DNA of 64,000 nucleotides from Pirellulaceae bacterium (lineage in GTDB: Bacteria; Planctomycetota; Planctomycetia; Pirellulales; Pirellulaceae): NCBI GenBank assembly GCA_019636385.1, contig JAHBXT010000002.1, positions 682,001 through 746,000 of the forward strand. The letters are read 5' to 3'. The notes beneath the pieces were generated by a model. That model was given only the letters and a program-made list of their open reading frames with translations, searched no databases and was not told the DNA's origin. Shown piece by piece: positions 60,419 to 64,000 of the stretch (within the stretch, counting starts at the first letter, position 1; each line of letters begins with the position of its first letter). A program made the translations under genes and the position numbers.

Positions 60419-60811
60419 CAATCGCCTGTTACCCGTGAAGTCACCAACTGGGATTTTCCCGCTCACATCCCTTATATTCTACGTTGGGAACGATAGCTAC
60501 TGCCGCTACGGTGGCCAAGTCCGATCCACTGTCATTCTGGCAATTCAACCCCTCAACTCTAGAGTCCATATCCAATCCAAGAGAAATCAAAGTTCAGCGG
60601 CTTGCAATTTCAAGGTCACAACCCTTAATCAGCAACCCCTCAAAGTAAGTAGCCGGGCTTGATTTGTCGCTTTTTGGCACGCGCATTGCATCCAAAGGGA
60701 GCGAAATCCGGTTCCGGAAGAAAATGGCAGCGAGAAAGCCATTGAGTCTGGACAAAATTAGGCGATCCGTAAAGTCGCCGCTCGATACGAACAATCAAAG
60801 GAGACACAAAG
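60419..60811. promoter_or_regulatory. Divergent pheA-dnaK control region with a strong dnaK ribosome site
   Basis: 393 bases hold both promoters. AAAGGAG at 60797-60803 is a clear Shine-Dalgarno site eight bases before the GTG start of dnaK, unusual among the genes here and deciding that start. I found no CIRCE inverted repeat. Confidence 0.6.
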
Positions 60812-62740
60812 GTGGCACAAGGCGAAAAGATTATCGGAATTGACTTGGGCACAACCAATTCCGTTGTGGCGGTGATGGAAGGCAGCGAAGTCAAAGTCAT
60901 CCCGAACGCTGAAGGAAATCGGCTGACACCTAGTGTGGTCGCCTATACCGACAAAGATGAGGTAATTGTCGGCGAGCCAGCTCGCCGCCAGGCGGTCACG
61001 AATCCGCGTCGGACCGTCTATTCCGCAAAGCGATTCATGGGCCGACGGCATGTGGAAGTGGAATCTGAAGAGAAAATGGTGCCCTACTCTGTCGTCGGTG
61101 GCAGCAACGAATATGTCAAGATCGGCATCGGTGACAAGCAATACACGCCTCAAGAGATATCTGCCAAGGTCTTGCGTAAGCTGAAGGAAGCCGCTGAATC
61201 GTATCTCGGTCACCGAGTCAGCAAGGCAGTGATTACCGTACCAGCCTACTTCAACGATGCCCAACGCCAGGCAACCAAAGACGCCGGTCAGATCGCGGGC
61301 CTGGAAGTGGCTCGGATCATTAACGAACCTACCGCTGCAGCTCTGGCGTATGGCTTGGACAAACAGCGTGACCACAAGATTGTGGTGTTCGACCTCGGAG
61401 GCGGAACATTTGACGTTTCGATTATGGAAGTGGCCTCCACCGGCGATGGCGACAATAGCAGTAAAGTCTTCGAGGTGATCTCGACCAGCGGCGACACTCA
61501 TTTAGGCGGCGACGATTTCGATGAGGCTCTGGTGAACTACGTTTCCGACGACTTCAAGCGCCAGTACGGCATCGACCTCAGATCCGACCCGATGTCATTG
61601 CAACGACTCCAGGAAGCCTGTGAAAAAGCCAAGAAGGAACTGAGTAGCGTTCCGGAAACCGACTTGAATCTTCCGTTTATTACGGCTGATGCTAGCGGTC
61701 CCAAGCACTTGCAGATGAAGATTACACGGGCCAAGTTTGAAGAACTGGTAGACAAACTGATTGAGCGTTGCAAGAAGCCGGTTCTGCAAGCATTGGAAGA
61801 TGCTAAGCTCAAGCCCAGTGATATCGACGAAGTAGTATTGGTGGGCGGCTCGACGCGCGTTCCCAAAGTGCGCCAGATCGTTAAAGAGATTTTCGGCAAA
61901 GAGCCGCATCAGGGTGTGAATCCAGATGAAGTGGTGGCCATTGGGGCTGCCATCCAAGGCAGTGTACTGTCGGGTGATCGAAAAGATGTTTTGCTGCTGG
62001 ACGTCACGCCTTTGACCCTTGGCATTGAAACCGAGCATGGTGTGTTGACGCCGCTCATCGAGCGAAACACGACCATCCCGGCCGAGCGCAAGAATACCTT
62101 TTCGACCGCCTCGGACAATCAGACGGCCGTCACCATTCGCGTCTTCCAAGGTGAACGGAAGATGGCCAATCACAATCGGTTGCTAGGCGAATTCAATCTC
62201 GAGGGGATTCCACCAGCACCACGCGGCGTGCCACAGATCGAAGTCAAATTCGACATCGACCAAAACGGCATTTTGAATGTCTCCGCGCGTGACGTCAGCA
62301 CCGGCAAGCAGGCCTCAGTCCGCCTGGAAGAGACATCAGCACTTTCCAAGGACGAAATCGATCGCATGAAGAAAGATGCAGAAGAACACGCCGAAGAAGA
62401 TCGACGTCAGTTTGAATTGGCTGAAGCTCGCAACAAGGCGCAGCATCTTGTCTACCAGCTCGAAAAGCAAATGTCCGAAAACGCAGATAAGCTGGCCGAT
62501 GCCGACCGAGAGCCACTCAAGGCGGCCATCGAGAAACTCAAGAAAACCACTGAAGGCAGCGACGTCGAGGTAATTCGAGCGGCAACCACCGAACTGGAAC
62601 AGGCGGCTCAAGCGTTCAGCAAGATCCTTTACGAAAGATCTTCAGCAGGACCTGCCGGCGGTGCAACGAGTGCTGAGCCCAAACCGGCTGCTAGCGGCTC
62701 AGACGATGATGCCATCGACGCAGAATTTGAAGTGAAGTAA
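60812..62740 (+). CDS. dnaK: Molecular chaperone DnaK (Hsp70)
   Basis: 642 aa from GTG at 60812. The ATPase domain shows '[18 protein letters not shown]', '[20 protein letters not shown]', '[12 protein letters not shown]' and '[16 protein letters not shown]'. The substrate domain ('[27 protein letters not shown]') and helical lid follow. The last residues are Gly/Ala/Asp-rich and end EFEVK, near the usual EEVDK. It folds proteins with DnaJ and GrpE, which are not adjacent here. Confidence 0.98.
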   Translation: MAQGEKIIGIDLGTTNSVVAVMEGSEVKVIPNAEGNRLTPSVVAYTDKDEVIVGEPARRQAVTNPRRTVYSAKRFMGRRHVEVESEEKMVPYSVVGGSNEYVKIGIGDKQYTPQEISAKVLRKLKEAAESYLGHRVSKAVITVPAYFNDAQRQATKDAGQIAGLEVARIINEPTAAALAYGLDKQRDHKIVVFDLGGGTFDVSIMEVASTGDGDNSSKVFEVISTSGDTHLGGDDFDEALVNYVSDDFKRQYGIDLRSDPMSLQRLQEACEKAKKELSSVPETDLNLPFITADASGPKHLQMKITRAKFEELVDKLIERCKKPVLQALEDAKLKPSDIDEVVLVGGSTRVPKVRQIVKEIFGKEPHQGVNPDEVVAIGAAIQGSVLSGDRKDVLLLDVTPLTLGIETEHGVLTPLIERNTTIPAERKNTFSTASDNQTAVTIRVFQGERKMANHNRLLGEFNLEGIPPAPRGVPQIEVKFDIDQNGILNVSARDVSTGKQASVRLEETSALSKDEIDRMKKDAEEHAEEDRRQFELAEARNKAQHLVYQLEKQMSENADKLADADREPLKAAIEKLKKTTEGSDVEVIRAATTELEQAAQAFSKILYERSSAGPAGGATSAEPKPAASGSDDDAIDAEFEVK

Positions 62741-62850
62741 CTACTAATGTTCAGCGGCGGGTACCAAACCTAGACGTGACATGCAATTAATGGACAGGTT
62801 CTGTTACTGGCCTCTTGATTAGTAGCCCTTGCAATCGAGTGCAAATTTTC

Positions 62851-62879
62851 AATAGGGCAGCTCGCTGAGCTGCCCTATT
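62851..62879. terminator. Bidirectional terminator between dnaK and the TPR gene
   Basis: A 13-bp perfect stem, AATAGGGCAGCTC at 62851-62863 and its complement at 62867-62879, closes a GCT triloop. It lies between two convergent genes and ends in TTT on the plus side and a T-rich stretch on the minus side. Confidence 0.8.
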
Positions 62880-62965
62880 TCGATGCATTAGAGCTAGGAC
62901 GGCGTTGACCAAGACTCTAAATTCCGCAGGCGTGATACGTTTTAGTGTCAAAAGCCAATATTTGC

Positions 62966-64000
62966 TTACGGAACATCTGCCGATGTCTCAGAAGCAGATT
63001 CCTCAGTTGAGTCATCTTGAGAAGGTGCTGAGTCATCTTGAGAAGGTGCTGAGTCATCTTGAGAAGGTGTGTCTGGAGAAGCGTCCGAGGGGGCTGCCGC
63101 GACTGATTGGCTTGCAGCTTGCTTGGCATTTTCTTCTGCTTCCATCTGGGCCTTCTTGATGGCCTCAATTGCTTGTTCGTGGGCTACGGCCACACCTTCA
63201 TTGCCTCGCTTACGATAGAGTGCTGCCAACCTCTCGCGACTGTCTGTCCGATTAGGATTGTAGCGTAGCGCTAGTTCAAACAGCGAGATGGCATCGGTAT
63301 CCTTACCTTGGGCCTGGTAAACCATACCCAATGTGTCTAACAATTCATCGATGAACTGCGCGCCTTGCAATCCATTTTGTTGCAGCAATTCCAGCGTTCT
63401 CTTCCCTACTTCCATTGCCTCGTCGATACGCTTCTCTTCCAGGTACAGCCACGCCAAATTGTTGGCGTACTTAACCGCGAGAGGTGCTGCCTTGTGTACT
63501 TTCTCTAGGTGGCGGATTGCATCCGCATACCTTCCCTCGTTGAGAAAGTGCTCTGACAATACGGCATGGGTACCGACCGATGCAGTGTCTGAATCCAACA
63601 TCTCCTTTAATGCGGCAGTCAATTTGGGACTACGATTAATTTTGTCGCGAATCAGGATGGCTGTTTGCTCAGACACTAAGGGATTGGTAGGATCGATTTC
63701 CAATGCTCGCTCAAGCAACGATAGGTCGACAGTCAGTCGATCCATGGCTTTGATTTGCTCAACCGTCTTCCCCATCAACCGCTGCTCCAATAGTGGCCTA
63801 AGAAAGTTTCCAAATCGGACGCGGTACAAATCTGATTTTGCGCGGCGAATTACATTATAGGAGTCATCTTCCGGAGCCTGATTCAGAAGTTCTTCACCTT
63901 CATCCAAAGCTTCTGGACTGGCACCTAACAATTGAACAATCTGAATACGAATGCCGTGATTACTCGGCTCCTTTGCCAATTCGTTCTTGTAATATTCAAT
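62966..64000 (-). CDS. Tetratricopeptide-repeat protein, C-terminal part (cut by window edge)
   Basis: The minus frame is open to the right edge, so the N-terminus is missing; a TTG at 63977-63979 is not a likely start. TPR units are visible: 'AIRHLEKVHKAAPLAVKYANNLAWLYLEEKRIDEAMEV', 'LLDTLGMVYQAQGKDTDAISLFELALRYNPNRTDSRERLAALY' and others, with the conserved small and aromatic residues at the usual spacing. Beyond the repeats a charged helix leads to a tail with a triple 7-residue repeat rich in Ser, Asp and Gln. It probably scaffolds a complex; the partner is unknown. Confidence 0.85.
   Translation of the reverse strand: MEYYKNELAKEPSNHGIRIQIVQLLGASPEALDEGEELLNQAPEDDSYNVIRRAKSDLYRVRFGNFLRPLLEQRLMGKTVEQIKAMDRLTVDLSLLERALEIDPTNPLVSEQTAILIRDKINRSPKLTAALKEMLDSDTASVGTHAVLSEHFLNEGRYADAIRHLEKVHKAAPLAVKYANNLAWLYLEEKRIDEAMEVGKRTLELLQQNGLQGAQFIDELLDTLGMVYQAQGKDTDAISLFELALRYNPNRTDSRERLAALYRKRGNEGVAVAHEQAIEAIKKAQMEAEENAKQAASQSVAAAPSDASPDTPSQDDSAPSQDDSAPSQDDSTEESASETSADVP
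63009..63071 (-). repeat. Three tandem 21-bp units in the TPR gene tail
   Basis: Units at 63009-63029, 63030-63050 and 63051-63071 are identical apart from the last two bases. They encode the PSQDDSA heptad, an in-frame repeat that can change copy number without a frameshift. Confidence 0.9.

Noticed and set aside
60419..60811. CIRCE heat-shock operator before dnaK
   Set aside because: No inverted repeat of the expected 9-9-9 form is present.
63009..63071. CRISPR-like direct repeats
   Set aside because: Units are contiguous 21-mers without spacers and lie in frame in a coding tail. No CRISPR array or cas gene was seen anywhere in the window.

Overview
The window looks like chromosome from a planctomycete, most likely of the Pirellulaceae type. 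Pointers are a DUF1559 prepilin-like protein, Tat-signal (RRxF) oxidoreductases and other RR-led exported proteins, a PQQ-like beta-propeller protein, a four-helix-bundle gene whose C-terminus encodes Glu-Tyr repeats, genes mostly without strong Shine-Dalgarno sites, and Gram-negative envelope genes (kdsC followed by a very large Lpt-like protein). The species cannot be named from sequence alone.

Layout. 1-2258: a methyltransferase fragment and a Gfo/Idh/MocA oxidoreductase. 2259-20743: an integrative element of about 18.5 kb inserted in a tRNA-Val(GAC) gene and bounded by an exact 45-bp direct repeat of the tRNA 3' half. Inside it, from the left, are the detached continuation of the integrase reading frame, a 9-bp iteron array, two small unknown proteins, a complete type I restriction-modification operon on the minus strand (hsdR, a possible 49-codon ORF, KilA-N, a 148-aa protein, hsdS, a PrrC-like ATPase/nuclease, hsdM), an excisionase-like HTH gene, a 676-aa unknown zinc-knuckle protein, a second HTH gene, a P4-alpha-like primase/helicase with iterons inside its 3' end, a small CxxC protein, a RelE/XRE toxin-antitoxin pair and a tyrosine integrase whose 3' end runs antisense through the tRNA. 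20993-24033: superoxide dismutase and a fused EutB-EutC ethanolamine ammonia-lyase, both with Tat-like leaders. 24034-28012: a gene-poor stretch with a DUF1559 gene, an unexplained hairpin-rich segment and a four-helix-bundle pseudogene framed by 44-bp inverted repeats.

28013-64000 is ordinary chromosomal backbone: kdsC and an Lpt-like giant; a thiol pair (DCC protein, BshB1-like); a MoxR-DUF58-transglutaminase operon; a Dabb protein; LutA-like; leuS with a dolichol-phosphate-mannose-synthase-like glycosyltransferase; CPBP protease, pgsA and rimO; a PilZ protein; a sufR-sufC-sufB-sufD-Rieske operon; a PQQ propeller protein; korA-korB; rsmD, FHA, NfeD, pheA, dnaK and a TPR protein cut by the window edge.

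The most interesting part is the integrative element. The integrase gene appears to contain its own attP. Excision would fuse it in frame to 67 further codons now stranded at the far end of the element, so integration swaps the C-terminal tail of the enzyme. The element also has candidate arm-type sites on both sides, two iteron arrays placed as in a P4-like replicon (ori and crr), and a restriction operon that carries a probable anticodon nuclease as a second line of defence. All functional calls are from reading the sequence; no database search was run.
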